The position numbers were made by a program, and so were the translations under genes. A stretch of 64,000 nt of DNA from Candidatus Methylomirabilis sp. Lineage in GTDB: Bacteria; Methylomirabilota; Methylomirabilia; Methylomirabilales; Methylomirabilaceae. The notes below the pieces were generated by a model, which saw nothing but the letters and a program-made list of their open reading frames with translations, was not told where the DNA came from and did no database searches. Of the stretch, positions 25,413-37,633 are shown one piece after another (position 1 is the first letter of the stretch; each line of letters starts with the position of its first letter). The stretch is taken from positions 1 to 64,000 of the forward strand of contig NZ_JAQUOY010000017.1 in assembly GCF_028716865.1 (NCBI RefSeq). Direction: 5' to 3'.

Positions 25413-27170
25413 CTATTCGGGCTGTTTCGTCCTGACCCGAACGACTTGGCCGTCAAACAACTCCACGGCCCGGCGCACCAGGGGATGACCCCGTAGCGCC
25501 TCCTGATCAGATGGCGCCATCTGCTGCTCCGGGGCGGCTATCTGCCGGGGCTCGCGCGGCGCGCGGCGCGCCTCGCTCGATCGCGGAGGCTGACGCAACT
25601 CGCTCTGGCCTGTGGTGAGCCCGGCCGAACCGCCCACCACAGGCGGATTGTCTGGCCTGCTGAATCGAAACTCAACCGTCAGGGGCCGCTCAAAGGCTTC
25701 GGTCGCGGCCGCAGCGACGAGGCGCCGGTTTTCAAGGTCGTTCAGCGTTGATCGCGCAAAGGGCGTCCCGTTTTCGAGCATCACAATGAGCCTGTCTCCC
25801 TCAAGCGCCACTCCTTTGGCCTCGGCGAGCAACGCGGTAAGCGACCGCTTCTTCCGTTCCAGCAGTCGCGTGATGCGGGCCCAGCCTTCCTGAGGACCCT
25901 GAGCGCTGTCGGCAGGAGGGAGGGGCGCAGCTTCAACCTGGGGGCGGGGGGCAAGGGGCGGGGGAGCGAGGGGAGCGGCGATCAGGGGGAGCGGCGCGAG
26001 CCCCGTGGCGGTTGTCCGCCCGGCCAGCAATTTTTCCTCCAGGGCGGACAGGCGATCCAGGAGCGTCTCAAGGGTTTGGAGTGACCGGGCCTCTGTCGCC
26101 TCGACCAGCGCCATCTCCAGGACAAACCGCGGATGCGGAGCGCGCCGCATCTCGAACTCGGCCCGGCTCAGGACCTGAAAGATCGTTTCAAGGTCTGCAA
26201 GCGTCAGGGCTGCCGCCTGTGAGCGAACCGTTTCCGGCGGCACGCGGCTTAACTGCAGCAGTGGGGTGGGGTCTTTGCTTACTTTTGAGATCATCAGATC
26301 GCGCAGGTGGGCCAGCAGTTCCTGGCAGAACCGCTGAAGGTCGTCCCCCCGGGCGCTGAGCGACTCAACGACCGCCAGGGCGAGTCCGCCGTCACGCTCG
26401 ATGATCGCCTGGGTCGTCTGCGCCAGCAGCTCCCCCTCCACCAGCCCCAACACGACTGCGACGTCCTCCTCGCTCACCTCGTTCCCGCTATAGGCGATGA
26501 CCTGATCCAGCAGGCTTTGGGCGTCTCTGAGGCTCCCCTCTGCGGCGCGGGCAATCGCCTTCATGGCGCCGTCTGACACGGTCGCCTCTTCCTCACAGGC
26601 GATCTGCTGAAGCCGCGGGAGAATCTCTTCCTGTCCCAGCCGCCGAAAGTCATGACGTTGGCAACGCGAGAGAATGGTCGGTGGGATCTTGTGCGCGTGG
26701 GTCGTCGCCAGAATGAAGATCACCCCGGGTGGCGGCTCTTCGAGCGTCTTCAGCAACGCATTGAAGGCCGGCTCGGTCAGCATATGGACTTCATCGATAA
26801 TGATCACCTTGTGCTTATCGCGCGAGGGGGCATACCGCACGATCTCGCGCAGCTCCCGGACCTCGTCGATCCCGCGATTGGAGGCGCCGTCGATCTCCAG
26901 GCAGTCGACTGAGCGGCCCGCCGCAATCGCGTTGCAACTCGCGCACTCGCTGCACGGGTCGGGTGTGCGGCCCCGCTCGCAGTTGACGGCCTTCGCCAGG
27001 ATGCGGGCGGTCGTCGTCTTCCCGACCCCGCGCGGACCCGTAAAGAGCAGGGCGTGGGCGATGCGATCTTTGGCGATCGCGTTCTTCAGGGTCTGGGTGA
27101 CCGCTCGCTGGCCCACCACCTCATCGAAGTTCCGGGGTCGCCATCGCCTGGCGAGAACGAGGTACGACAT
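25413..27170 (-). CDS. dnaX: DNA polymerase III subunits tau/gamma
   Basis: This 585-residue clamp loader ATPase has Walker [16 protein letters not shown] near residue 44, a zinc-binding cluster CSECASCNAI, Walker B IIIDEVHML and sensor region ATTHAHKIPPTILSRCQR. The C-terminal half is a Pro/Ala-rich linker followed by a less conserved tail. I did not see an obvious A-rich slippery site for making gamma. Confidence 0.95.
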   Translation of the reverse strand: MSYLVLARRWRPRNFDEVVGQRAVTQTLKNAIAKDRIAHALLFTGPRGVGKTTTARILAKAVNCERGRTPDPCSECASCNAIAAGRSVDCLEIDGASNRGIDEVRELREIVRYAPSRDKHKVIIIDEVHMLTEPAFNALLKTLEEPPPGVIFILATTHAHKIPPTILSRCQRHDFRRLGQEEILPRLQQIACEEEATVSDGAMKAIARAAEGSLRDAQSLLDQVIAYSGNEVSEEDVAVVLGLVEGELLAQTTQAIIERDGGLALAVVESLSARGDDLQRFCQELLAHLRDLMISKVSKDPTPLLQLSRVPPETVRSQAAALTLADLETIFQVLSRAEFEMRRAPHPRFVLEMALVEATEARSLQTLETLLDRLSALEEKLLAGRTTATGLAPLPLIAAPLAPPPLAPRPQVEAAPLPPADSAQGPQEGWARITRLLERKKRSLTALLAEAKGVALEGDRLIVMLENGTPFARSTLNDLENRRLVAAAATEAFERPLTVEFRFSRPDNPPVVGGSAGLTTGQSELRQPPRSSEARRAPREPRQIAAPEQQMAPSDQEALRGHPLVRRAVELFDGQVVRVRTKQPE

Positions 27171-27180
27171 CTGAAATCCA

Positions 27181-27256
27181 GGGTATAGGGTTTAGGGTAT
27201 ATAGGGTGTAGGGGGGGAGGGCCTGCTAGACCCTAAACCCTCCCCCCCTACACCCT
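27181..27256. repeat. Perfect 19-bp G-rich inverted repeat with G-quadruplex potential
   Basis: AGGGTGTAGGGGGGGAGGG (27203-27221) is exactly complementary to 27238-27256, separated by 16 bp. Upstream, GGGTATAGGGTTTAGGG and a fourth GGG run from 27181, which satisfies a G-quadruplex pattern. It sits between the SRP RNA gene and dnaX and may end SRP RNA transcription, although no T-run follows on the minus strand. Confidence 0.85.
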
Positions 27257-27325
27257 GTCTTAATTGGCCGTGCACCCGCCGTCGATCGCGGCTACCGGGC
27301 TGCACCAGTGACCGAGGTTCCGGCC

Positions 27326-27414
27326 GGGTTTCCCCGCGGCACAGGAGCCTGTTTGTTTACCGCTGCTTCCTTCCGGACCTGGCGGGGTTCACAAACTCTC
27401 CTTGCGCGGGACCC
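27326..27414 (-). ncRNA. ffs: Signal recognition particle RNA, small (4.5S-type)
   Basis: The minus strand contains the universal SRP domain IV core: CAGGTCCGGAAGGAAGCAGC, flanked by the helix GTTTGTGAACC/GGTAAACAAAC and an outer stem GGGT...ACCC. It binds Ffh to target ribosomes to the membrane. End positions are estimated from the outer stem and could be off by several bases. Confidence 0.9.
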
Positions 27415-27549
27415 AACCATCATCACGCCGATCGCTGGCCATCGCTCGAAGGCTTTAGACCTCGGGCGGGGATTCGATCCCGCTAGAGCGGATTGCGGGT
27501 ACAGGGCACCGCTAACTCCCCATCTAGCACGGCCAAGTCTTATTCCTGC

Positions 27550-28500
27550 TTATGGCAACTCAGGCTGCCTCATGTCGGCTTCCATCAACTGCTTGGCGTA
27601 TTCTGCAATCCCTTGATCGATCGGATACTTCGGAACATATCCGAGCTCCGCGCGCGCACGCGCCACATCAGCCTCGGTGTGCGGTTGATAGAATGGGTAC
27701 GGGTTATCGAAGTAGTCGGGATCACGATCCGTCCCCAGGGCTTTGTTTAGGAGTGCGATGACCTCATTGAACGAGGTGGGGCGCCCGGAGCCGACATTAT
27801 ACACGCCGCTGTGATTGGTCTCTGCGGCCAGCAGCGTCGCCTCTACCACGTCTTTGACATACACAAAGTCTCGTGCTTGCTCCCCGTGCTTAAAGATCCG
27901 CGGTCGCTTGCCCGCTCGAATCTGCTCCGCCAACTGATAGATCATGCTGGCAGCAGCGCCTTTGTGGGATTCGCCCGGCCCGTACACGTTGAAATACCGA
28001 AGCCCGACGACCCTCCATTCGCGTGAGGTGTCAGCGTAACGCCGAGCCAGATTCTCCAGGAGCGCCTTCGAAAAGCCGTACACATTGGCAGGGCGGGCAG
28101 CCTGGTCTTCTCGCATCCGGCCCGAGTGGCAGACACCGTAAGTAGCGGCCGACGAGGCATAGACAAGAGGTGTCTGGGAGAGGCGCGCAAACTCCGCCAC
28201 CCGCCGAAAGCCCTCCACGTTACTCCAGATCATCTGCCGCGCATCGGTGACGGTTGTATCGGTGATGGAAGCCAGGTGGAATACCACCCGAAATTCACCC
28301 GGCTGAAACCGGCCGAGGAGGTCTAACGACGCGAGGTCCTGGGCTACCAGGTCGCCTCGAAATCCAATCAGATTACTGAACTCGCCGGAGCGGAAATCAT
28401 CGACAATGGTGACCCGAATATCCGGGTATCGCCGCTCCAGTTCCAGAGCCAGATTCGACCCGATAAAACCCGCGCCACCAGTGATCAGAGCGCTTTCCAT
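27550..28500 (-). CDS. NAD-dependent sugar epimerase, ADP-heptose 6-epimerase-like
   Basis: I start at the ATG at 28500 (MESALITGGAGFIGSNLAL). A TTG 21 bp upstream is less likely. The 316-residue SDR protein has the NAD motif TGGAGFIG, catalytic YGFSK near 140, and LRYFNVYGPGESHKG...SMIYQL, which resembles ADP-L-glycero-D-manno-heptose 6-epimerase (HldD/RfaD). That role would belong to lipopolysaccharide core synthesis. UDP-sugar 4-epimerase is the main alternative. Confidence 0.82.
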   Translation of the reverse strand: MESALITGGAGFIGSNLALELERRYPDIRVTIVDDFRSGEFSNLIGFRGDLVAQDLASLDLLGRFQPGEFRVVFHLASITDTTVTDARQMIWSNVEGFRRVAEFARLSQTPLVYASSAATYGVCHSGRMREDQAARPANVYGFSKALLENLARRYADTSREWRVVGLRYFNVYGPGESHKGAAASMIYQLAEQIRAGKRPRIFKHGEQARDFVYVKDVVEATLLAAETNHSGVYNVGSGRPTSFNEVIALLNKALGTDRDPDYFDNPYPFYQPHTEADVARARAELGYVPKYPIDQGIAEYAKQLMEADMRQPELP

Positions 28501-28549
28501 CTTTACACACCTAACCCCCAACCCCTAAATCCCATACCCTGGTTTTTGA

Positions 28550-28639
28550 TGGCGGAGAGGCCGGGATTCGAACCCGGGGCAGAGTTTCCCCTGCTCACGC
28601 TTTCCAGGCGTGCCAGTTAAACCGCTCCTGCACCTCTCC
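28550..28639 (-). tRNA. tRNA-Ser (GGA)
   Basis: The complement has acceptor GGAGAGG/CCTCTCC, anticodon loop CTGGAAA with GGA, a long variable arm (GAGCAGGGGAAACTCTGC region) and T-arm CGGGTTCGAATCCCG. CCA is encoded. It reads UCC and UCU. Confidence 0.95.
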
Positions 28640-28648
28640 ACAAAACTT

Positions 28649-28745
28649 CAGGGTTTAGGGTATAGGGGGTAGGGTGGAGGGGGAACAGCTACGCTCTGAT
28701 CTCCGCCTTTGACCCTGAACCCTATGCCCTTCACCCTATACCCTG
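28649..28745. repeat. Imperfect G-rich inverted repeat between two tRNA-Ser genes
   Basis: CAGGGTTTAGGGTATAGGG at the left is matched by CCCTATACCCTG-type sequence at the right, with arms of about 30 bp that pair imperfectly. It belongs to the same family as 27181-27256. Confidence 0.75.
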
Positions 28746-28751
28746 TTTTTC

Positions 28752-28843
<92 letters not shown>

Positions 28844-28917
28844 ACGACAAACAGCGCACAGCCATCAGCCGTTAGCTTTCAGCTTTAGCTGAGGGCTGAC
28901 AGATGACAGCGTTCTGC

Positions 28918-29391
28918 CTATACCCTGCTGTTCTTCGCCCGTTTGGCGCGCCGGAGGACGCGCACATCCGCACGATCCTGGGCTCTGCCGGCTGCTTCTT
29001 TGGCCTGGATCAAATCGTCAAGCCCAAGATAGTAGGTCTTGACAGATCCAAAAATGGCCTCTGTCTTTCTCTTCCATGCCGCACCGAAGCTTCGGCACCC
29101 CGGTATCTGCGAGGCCAAGTCTATTCGAACCGGCGCAACCCCCAACTGGATAATCCACCGCGGGTCCGTCAAATCTGCGACCCCGTAACCCAGATCGACG
29201 TCTCCAAAGAAGTCTCGTAGCGCGTCGAGAGCCCTCTGGGCGTTCGCCGCAGTGGGGTCCAGCAGGATATCAAGATCCTTCGTGGCGCGCGGACGGGCGT
29301 GGAACGCGACCGCGTAGGCGCCGATCACCAGATACCGGACTCCATGGGCGTTCAATGCGGCGATGAACTCTTCGTAGTCTTGGAACGGCAT
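28918..29391 (-). CDS. Nucleotidyltransferase, MNT-like
   Basis: This 157-residue protein has YLVIGAYAVAFHARPRATKD followed by LDILLDP, the nucleotidyltransferase motif with DLDIL acids near residue 38. The C-terminal part (LGLDDLIQAKEAAGRAQDRAD) is typical of AbiEii-type enzymes. It overlaps the preceding small gene by 122 bp and forms a two-gene module wedged between tRNA-Ser genes. The pair could be a toxin-antitoxin or a housekeeping nucleotidyltransferase; the sequence does not decide. Confidence 0.78.
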   Translation of the reverse strand: MPFQDYEEFIAALNAHGVRYLVIGAYAVAFHARPRATKDLDILLDPTAANAQRALDALRDFFGDVDLGYGVADLTDPRWIIQLGVAPVRIDLASQIPGCRSFGAAWKRKTEAIFGSVKTYYLGLDDLIQAKEAAGRAQDRADVRVLRRAKRAKNSRV

Positions 29392-29575
29392 TGCGCCCCC
29401 GCGTTTGCAGACACGCTGTCAACGCCTCAGCGACGGCCTCCACACGCTCCTCTGGGGTGAGCTCTTCGTACCAGAAGCGAAAGTCTTCTTTCTCTGCTTC
29501 TCTCCACGGGACCTTCGCAATCGTCCAGATTCTGCCCTGGCCGTCGATAACCTGTCTGCGTTCGGTCATGCCCAT
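29270..29575 (-). CDS. Small partner of the nucleotidyltransferase
   Basis: The first 70 residues (MTERRQVIDGQGRIWTIAKV, FRFWYEELTPEERVEAVAEA) look like a conserved companion of such nucleotidyltransferases. The last 30 residues are encoded in the region shared with the nucleotidyltransferase, in another frame, and are Arg- and Pro-rich. The native stop may have been lost by a frameshift. ATG at 29569 (MTERR) is a possible alternative start. Confidence 0.6.
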   Translation of the reverse strand: MGMTERRQVIDGQGRIWTIAKVPWREAEKEDFRFWYEELTPEERVEAVAEALTACLQTRGRNAVPRLRRVHRRIERPWSPVSGDRRLRGRVPRPSARHEGS

Positions 29576-29612
29576 ACCCTCATACCCTACACCCTATACC
29601 CTGCTTTTAAAT

Positions 29613-29704
29613 TGGCGGAGAGGCCGGGATTCGAACCCGGGCTGCACCTTTCGGCGCAGACTCGCTTAGCAGGCGAGCACCTTCGGCCACTCGGTCACCT
29701 CTCC
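29613..29704 (-). tRNA. tRNA-Ser (GCT)
   Basis: The complement has acceptor GGAGAGG/CCTCTCC, anticodon loop CTGCTAA with GCT, a long variable arm (GCGCCGAAAGGTGC) and T-arm CGGGTTCGAATCCCG. CCA is encoded. It reads AGC and AGU. Confidence 0.95.
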
Positions 29705-29713
29705 GCATAACGA

Positions 29714-29809
29714 CAGGGGTTAGGGGATGGGGGGGTAGGGTGCAGGAACCCATCCACCATCACTTCACACTCTAACCCCTAATCTCTAATCCCTATCCCC
29801 CGCTCTTTT
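29714..29809. repeat. G-rich / C-rich inverted repeat between tRNA-Ser genes
   Basis: CAGGGGTTAGGGGATGGGGG at the left is countered by CTAACCCCTAATC and CCCTATCCCCCG at the right, an imperfect inverted repeat of the same low-complexity family. Confidence 0.65.
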
Positions 29810-29810
29810 G

Positions 29811-29896
29811 TGGCGGAGGGGGTAGGATTCGAACCCACGAGGCTTTCGCCTAACGGTTTTCAAGACCGCCGCCTTCAACCACTCGGCCACCCCTCC
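29811..29896 (-). tRNA. tRNA-Ser (TGA)
   Basis: The complement has acceptor GGAGGGG/CCCCTCC, anticodon loop TCTTGAAAA with TGA, a long variable arm (TTAGGCGAAAGCCTC) and T-arm GTGGGTTCGAATCCTAC. CCA is encoded. It reads UCA and, by wobble, other UCN codons. It lies 83 bp downstream of serS. Confidence 0.95.
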
Positions 29897-29905
29897 GTGA
29901 AAAAC

Positions 29906-29993
29906 AGGGTATAGGGATCTGGGGTTGGGGGCAAGGCAAATTCTCGACCCTCGAATACTATTCCCTGGCCCCTTATCCCCTAACCCCTGTTCT
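29906..29993. repeat. G-rich inverted repeat downstream of serS
   Basis: CAGGGTATAGGGATCTGGGG is matched by CCCCTTATCCCCTAACCCCTG at the right with imperfect pairing. It lies between the serS stop and tRNA-Ser(TGA), where it could end the serS transcript or link it to the tRNA. Confidence 0.65.
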
Positions 29994-31266
29994 TACTGAT
30001 CAGTTCAAGGCCATCCATGTACGGCCTGAGCGCCTCCGGAACCGTGACGGTGCCGTCGGCTTCCTGGAAGTTCTCTAGGATCGCCAGCCAGGTCCGCCCC
30101 ACCGCGACCCCTGACCCGTTCAACGTGTGCACATACTGCGGTGCCGCCTTGGGCGAGGGCCGGTAGCGGATATTGGCCCGCCTCGCCTGAAACGTCTCAC
30201 AGTTGCTGATCGACGAGACCTCCCGATATGCCTCCTGGCTCGGGATCCAGAGCTCGATATCATAGGTCTTTGCGGCCGCAAACCCCAAGTCGACCGTGCA
30301 GAGCGCCACCACCCGATAAGGCAGGTCCAGCCGCTGCAGGACCGTCTCCGCGTGCCGCGTCATCTCTTCCAGCGCGTCATAGGAGCGCTCGGGCTCTGCG
30401 AACTTCACCAGCTCCACCTTGTTGAACTGGTGCTGCCGCATGAGGCCCCGCGTATCTTTGCCGTAGGAGCCCGCCTCCCGCCGAAAGCAGGGGGTATAGG
30501 CGACGTAAGAAAGAGGCAGCGTTCCGGGCGGCAGGATCTCCTCGCGGTGAAGGTTGGTCACCGGGACCTCTGCCGTCGGGATCATGTAGAGCCCCTCGTC
30601 CTTGGTCTTGAAAAGCTCCTCGCCAAACTTGGGGAGCTGACCCGTCCCGCGCATGGCGTCGGCGTTCACCAGTAATGGCGGGAGGACCTCCGTGTAGCCG
30701 TGCTCCTTCCCATGCAGGTCAAGCATGAAGCCGACCAGCGCGCGCTCCAGCCTGGCCCCAACCCCCTTGAGGACGGCAAAGCGCGATTGTGCGATCGCGG
30801 CCGCTCGCTCGAAGTCCAGGATCCCCAGTGCCTCTCCGAGCTCCCAGTGAGATTTCGGCGCGAAGTGAAACTGACGCGGGACACCCCATCGCCTGACTTC
30901 AACATTATCCTCGGCAGATTTTCCGATCGGGACGGAAGCATGCGGCAGATTAGGGAGAAACAGCGCGGCTTCCTGTTGGATCTCTTCCTTTTCCTTGAGT
31001 TGTTTCTCCAGACCATTGAGAAGCGGCGCCTCTGTGGTGACTCGTGCGACGACGTCGTTTGTGTTTTTACCTTGTCGCTTGAGTTCGGCAACCTCTTTGG
31101 ACAGCTCGTTGCGCCTCTGCCTGAGCCTTTCCACTTCGGCGAGTATGGCTCGCCGCTCAACGTCGAGCTGAACAAACTCGTCAAAAATTGAGGGCGTAGC
31201 GCCTCTTGCTGCAAGTCGCTCGCGCACAATCTCGACGTTGTCACGAACATATTTCAGATCCAGCAC
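29980..31266 (-). CDS. serS: Seryl-tRNA synthetase
   Basis: This 428-residue class II synthetase starts MLDLKYVRDNVEIVRERLAA with the long antiparallel coiled-coil arm (about residues 30-100) that holds the tRNA-Ser variable arm. Class II motifs are seen as TPCFRREAGSYGKDTRGLMR (motif 2) and NGSGVAVGRTWLAILENFQ (motif 3). It charges the four tRNA-Ser species encoded immediately downstream on the same strand. Confidence 0.96.
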   Translation of the reverse strand: MLDLKYVRDNVEIVRERLAARGATPSIFDEFVQLDVERRAILAEVERLRQRRNELSKEVAELKRQGKNTNDVVARVTTEAPLLNGLEKQLKEKEEIQQEAALFLPNLPHASVPIGKSAEDNVEVRRWGVPRQFHFAPKSHWELGEALGILDFERAAAIAQSRFAVLKGVGARLERALVGFMLDLHGKEHGYTEVLPPLLVNADAMRGTGQLPKFGEELFKTKDEGLYMIPTAEVPVTNLHREEILPPGTLPLSYVAYTPCFRREAGSYGKDTRGLMRQHQFNKVELVKFAEPERSYDALEEMTRHAETVLQRLDLPYRVVALCTVDLGFAAAKTYDIELWIPSQEAYREVSSISNCETFQARRANIRYRPSPKAAPQYVHTLNGSGVAVGRTWLAILENFQEADGTVTVPEALRPYMDGLELISKNRG

Positions 31267-31364
31267 GGCCGTCCTTCTGGTCTAAGGTTTCCACCCGGGC
31301 ACCCGCCGCACCCGCCGCAGTCGCGTAGGCAGAGGGGTCACTATATCACGCCCCCCGACGTCTC

Positions 31365-33890
31365 TCAAGCCTCGTCGAGCGGATCCGCTTCCCCTCCCGG
31401 TTCTGGTAGGGGCTCCGACGCTGCCGGCTCTCCTTCGCCATCTTCGTCGCTCACCAGCCGCGTCACTGCGGCCACGCGATCGCTGGGCGTGAGTCCCTGC
31501 AGCCGCACCCCTTGGGTCGCCCTCCCGATGAGGCTGATCTCATCCACTCGCAGCCTCGTAATTCTTCCTTCCTGAGAAATCATCATGATCTGATCGCCGG
31601 GCCGCACCAGCATCATCCCAACCCCGGGACCGTTTCTGTCGGTGATCCGGATGTTGATGATCCCCTTGCCGCCCCGACTCTGCAACCGGTACTCTTCGGG
31701 GTCGGTCCGCTTGCCGTACCCCCGCTCCGTCACCGTGAGAACTGCCGCGCCCTGCGACACCACCTCGGCCCCAACCACCTCATCGTTCGCTTCCAGCGAG
31801 ATCCCCTTGACGCCGCGGGCCCCCCGTCCGACAGGCCGGACCTCGTCCTCTTTAAATCGGATCGCCATCCCCCCCTTGGTGCCAAGCAGGATCTCGTCGT
31901 CCCCTTTGGTCATCCGGACGGCAATCAACTCGTCCCCCTCATCCAGCGTAAGAGCAATAATGCCCCCGGCCCTTGGGTTGTCGTAGGCGTTGAGCTCGGT
32001 CTTCTTGATGATCCCCCGCTTGGTTACCATCAGAAGGTAGCGATCTACCTCAAATTGACGGATCGGGATCATGGTGGTGATTTTCTCCTCGGCCCCCAGT
32101 TGCAAGAAGTTGATAAGGGGCTTGCCTTTCGCCGCATGTCCGAGTTGGGGCAGTTCGTGCACCTTGAGCCAATGCACCTTCCCCTGGTTCGTGAAGAGCA
32201 GGAGGTAGCTGTGGGTCGTGGCGACGAAGAGGTGCTCCACGTAGTCCTCTTCTTTGGTCGCCATCCCGGTCATCCCCTTGCCTCCTCGGCGCTGGCTCCG
32301 ATAGACATTGAGGTTGCTCCGCTTGATATAGCCGCTATGAGTAATGGGAATGACCATCTCCTCGTCGGCCAGCATGTCCTCCAGCTCGATCTCCGCCGTC
32401 TCTTCGAGGATCTGTGTGCGGCGTGGGTCGGCATACGTCTCCCTCAAGGCCGCCAACTCCTCCTTGATGATCTGGCACACCAGGGCTTCGCTGGCCAGAA
32501 TGGCGCGGTACCGCTCGATGGCCGCTATGGTCTCGCTGTATTCGTCCTGGATCTTCTGTCGCTCAAGTTGTGTCAGGCGCTGCAGGCGAAGATCGAGGAT
32601 TGCCTGGGCCTGGATCTGGCTCATCCCGAACTGGTCCATCAACCCAGCGCGGGCGTCGTCCACCGAACGGGACCGGCGGATGAGGGCAATGACCGCGTCC
32701 AGATGGTCCAGCGCAGTCCGATACCCCTCCAAGATGTGGGCCCGTTCCTCGGCTTTCCTGAGGTCGAAGCGGGTCCGCCGAATGACGATGGTCTTCCGGT
32801 GATCGATGAAGTGCTGGAGCGTCTCCTTCAGCGCCAGCACCTTCGGCTGGTTGTCCACGAGGGCCAGCATAATCACGCCGAAGGTGGATTGCATTGCGGT
32901 GTGTTTATAGAGCTGATTGAGGATTGGGGGGGCCATCTCGTCCTTTTTGAGCTCGATGACGATTCGCATCCCCTCCCGATCCGACTCATCCCGCAAGTCT
33001 GAGATCCCCTCGATCTTCCGATCTCGAACCAGTTCGGCGATCCGCTCGATCAGCTTCGCCTTGTTCACCTGATACGGTAGCGCCGAGACAATGATACTCT
33101 CCCTGCCGCCCCTGCCCTTCTCCACAAACGCCTTCGCGCGCATCCGGACCAGGCCCCGGCCCGTCAGGTAGGCGTCCCGGATCCCGGCCCTGCCATAGAT
33201 ATAGGCGCCCGTTGGAAAGTCCGGCCCGGGCAGCACAGCCATCAGCCGATCCAGTGTCGTGGCCGGGTCCTCAAGCAGCAGCAGCAGAGCATCGACCGTC
33301 TCGCCGAGGTTGTGAGGCGGAATGTTGGTGGCCATCCCGACTGCGATTCCCGAGGAGCCGTTGACCAGCAGATTTGGCAGCGCTGCCGGCAGCAGCGTCG
33401 GCTCTTCGAGTGTATCGTCGAAGTTTGGCGCCAGATCCACCGTCTCTTTATCGATGTCCCGGAGCATCTCCTGGGCGATCTTCGCCAGCCGGACCTCGGT
33501 ATACCGCATCGCTGCGGGCGCGTCTCCGTCCACTGAGCCGAAGTTGCCTTGGCCATCGATGAGAGGGTATCGCATCGAAAAGTCCTGGACCAGGCGGACA
33601 ATCGTATCGTAGACCGCCGTGTCACCGTGGGGATGGTACTTTCCCAGGACCTCGCCCACGACGCGGGCTGCTTTCTTATGGGGGCGGCCCCAGGTAAGTC
33701 CCAGCTCTTGCATGGCATAGAGCACCCGGCGATGGACGGGTTTGAGTCCGTCCCGCACGTCAGGGAGGGCCCGGCCGATGATGACGCTCATGGCGTAGTC
33801 CAGATACGACCGGCGCATCTCCTCGTGGATGTCCGTGGGTCTGACCTCGCCCACCTGATTTAACGAGATGGGCTGTTGCTCCTCAGGCAT
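31365..33890 (-). CDS. gyrA: DNA gyrase subunit A
   Basis: I choose the ATG at 33890 ([11 protein letters not shown]) with AGGAG seven bases upstream; the longer frame to 33944 is less supported. The 841-residue protein has the active-site Tyr in [14 protein letters not shown] near residue 128, the breakage-reunion domain, and the GyrA box QRRGGKG near 531, which marks it as gyrase and not topoisomerase IV. The C-terminal beta-pinwheel ends in an acidic tail. Confidence 0.96.
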   Translation of the reverse strand: MPEEQQPISLNQVGEVRPTDIHEEMRRSYLDYAMSVIIGRALPDVRDGLKPVHRRVLYAMQELGLTWGRPHKKAARVVGEVLGKYHPHGDTAVYDTIVRLVQDFSMRYPLIDGQGNFGSVDGDAPAAMRYTEVRLAKIAQEMLRDIDKETVDLAPNFDDTLEEPTLLPAALPNLLVNGSSGIAVGMATNIPPHNLGETVDALLLLLEDPATTLDRLMAVLPGPDFPTGAYIYGRAGIRDAYLTGRGLVRMRAKAFVEKGRGGRESIIVSALPYQVNKAKLIERIAELVRDRKIEGISDLRDESDREGMRIVIELKKDEMAPPILNQLYKHTAMQSTFGVIMLALVDNQPKVLALKETLQHFIDHRKTIVIRRTRFDLRKAEERAHILEGYRTALDHLDAVIALIRRSRSVDDARAGLMDQFGMSQIQAQAILDLRLQRLTQLERQKIQDEYSETIAAIERYRAILASEALVCQIIKEELAALRETYADPRRTQILEETAEIELEDMLADEEMVIPITHSGYIKRSNLNVYRSQRRGGKGMTGMATKEEDYVEHLFVATTHSYLLLFTNQGKVHWLKVHELPQLGHAAKGKPLINFLQLGAEEKITTMIPIRQFEVDRYLLMVTKRGIIKKTELNAYDNPRAGGIIALTLDEGDELIAVRMTKGDDEILLGTKGGMAIRFKEDEVRPVGRGARGVKGISLEANDEVVGAEVVSQGAAVLTVTERGYGKRTDPEEYRLQSRGGKGIINIRITDRNGPGVGMMLVRPGDQIMMISQEGRITRLRVDEISLIGRATQGVRLQGLTPSDRVAAVTRLVSDEDGEGEPAASEPLPEPGGEADPLDEA

Positions 33891-33920
33891 TCGTTTCTCC
33901 TGTTCCATACAAACGAAAAT

Positions 33921-33937
33921 GGCCCGATTTTCGGGCC
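33921..33937 (-). terminator. Hairpin between gyrB and gyrA
   Basis: GGCCCGA and TCGGGCC form a perfect 7-bp stem with a 3-base loop; on the minus strand ATTTTCGTTTG follows. The T-run is short, so it could be a weak terminator of gyrB or an attenuator in the gyrA leader. Confidence 0.5.
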
Positions 33938-33948
33938 TTGGCACAATG

Positions 33949-34045
33949 CGAGTTCAGGGTTGAGAGTTCATGGTTCATAGTCATGCCCCCCTTCTACTGA
34001 AAATCTGGGGTGTCCTCCGTCTATGAACTCTGAACTATGAACTAT
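33949..34045. repeat. GTTCATAG-type inverted repeat between gyrB and gyrA
   Basis: AGTTCATGGTTCATAG at the left is answered by CTATGAACTCTGAACTATG at the right, with several short GAACT/AGTTC units. It is a low-complexity spacer unlike either flanking gene. Confidence 0.6.
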
Positions 34046-34051
34046 TCAGTC

Positions 34052-36532
<2,481 letters not shown>

Positions 36533-37633
36533 TTAGATCCTCATCGGCATGATTACACAGGTATATCGCTTGTCATCCTTACCGGCAAATAACGCCGGGC
36601 TGAGCGGGTCCTGTAACCGGATCGTCGCCTGCTCCGTCGTAAGCACGCCCAGGAAGTCCAGGATGTATCGTGCGTTGAACCCCACACTCATCTCTTCGTG
36701 CTGATACTCGACGTCGAGGTGTTCTCGCGCCTCTCCAAGGTCGAGATTGACACAACTGAGCAGAAGTCTCCCTGGGGTGAGCTTCATTGTGGTGGGAAGG
36801 GCGCGCTCACCCAGGATAGTGGAAGTCCGGCGAAGCCCGGCCAGGAACGCCTCACGATTTACCGTGACCTCCTTGGTCGCATTTGCGGGGATGACCTGTT
36901 CGTAGTTGGGAAACTGTCCCTCAATGAGGCGCGCATCAATCAAGGTGTCATCGGTCTGGAGAAGGAGGTGATTGTCTGAGATCTCAATTTCGATCTCGCC
37001 GGGTTCTTCTCGCAAGAGCTTGAGCGTCTCGGCCGCGGCCTTCCGTGGAATAATCGCATCCATCGGGTTACCGTCTTTTAAAACGTCATCGTCTAAGTTG
37101 GTCATGGCAAGGCGATGGCCGTCAGTAGCCACCATCTTGACATCCTTTGGCGTCACACGGAAGAGGATTCCATTCAAGGTGTAGCGAGTCTGGTCAGAGG
37201 AAACCGCGAACAGTGTCCGTCGAATCATGTCGCGGAATAGGCGACGATCAAGGACAATCCCCTTCTGTTTAGGTTCGCGCATCGATGGAAAGTCGTCCCT
37301 CGATAGACCCTTAATCCTAAATTCTGAGTTTCCACATGTGATGGTCGCTGTGAGTTCCGTATCGACTACGAGGTCTACGGATGTAGCAGGGAGTTCGCGA
37401 ACAATTTCATACAGCTTTCTGGCTGAAAGCGCAACAGACCCCTCCCTCAAGACCTGCCCCGGCACCCGTTTCCGTACACCGACATCCAAATCCGTTCCAA
37501 ATACCGACAGATATGAAGAGGTGGATTCGAGAAGGAGATGTGAGAGGATGGGAAGACTTCGCTTGGTTTCTACAACAGCCTGGATCGGCCCGACGCCATT
37601 CAACAGATCGTCCCGCAACACCTTGATGTGCAT
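36533..37633 (-). CDS. dnaN: DNA polymerase III sliding clamp (beta subunit)
   Basis: This 366-residue protein has the three-domain clamp pattern: MHIKVLRDDLLNGVGPIQAV at the start, TDGHRLAM in domain two, and the C-terminal YTCVIMPMRI, close to the usual VMPMRL ending. GAGGTGAGGGG precedes the ATG. It tethers the polymerase to DNA. It is first in the minus-strand run leaving the candidate origin. Confidence 0.96.
   Translation of the reverse strand: MHIKVLRDDLLNGVGPIQAVVETKRSLPILSHLLLESTSSYLSVFGTDLDVGVRKRVPGQVLREGSVALSARKLYEIVRELPATSVDLVVDTELTATITCGNSEFRIKGLSRDDFPSMREPKQKGIVLDRRLFRDMIRRTLFAVSSDQTRYTLNGILFRVTPKDVKMVATDGHRLAMTNLDDDVLKDGNPMDAIIPRKAAAETLKLLREEPGEIEIEISDNHLLLQTDDTLIDARLIEGQFPNYEQVIPANATKEVTVNREAFLAGLRRTSTILGERALPTTMKLTPGRLLLSCVNLDLGEAREHLDVEYQHEEMSVGFNARYILDFLGVLTTEQATIRLQDPLSPALFAGKDDKRYTCVIMPMRI

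Noticed and set aside
25413-27170. Programmed frameshift in dnaX
   Set aside because: No A-rich slippery heptamer with a following stem was seen in the expected region.
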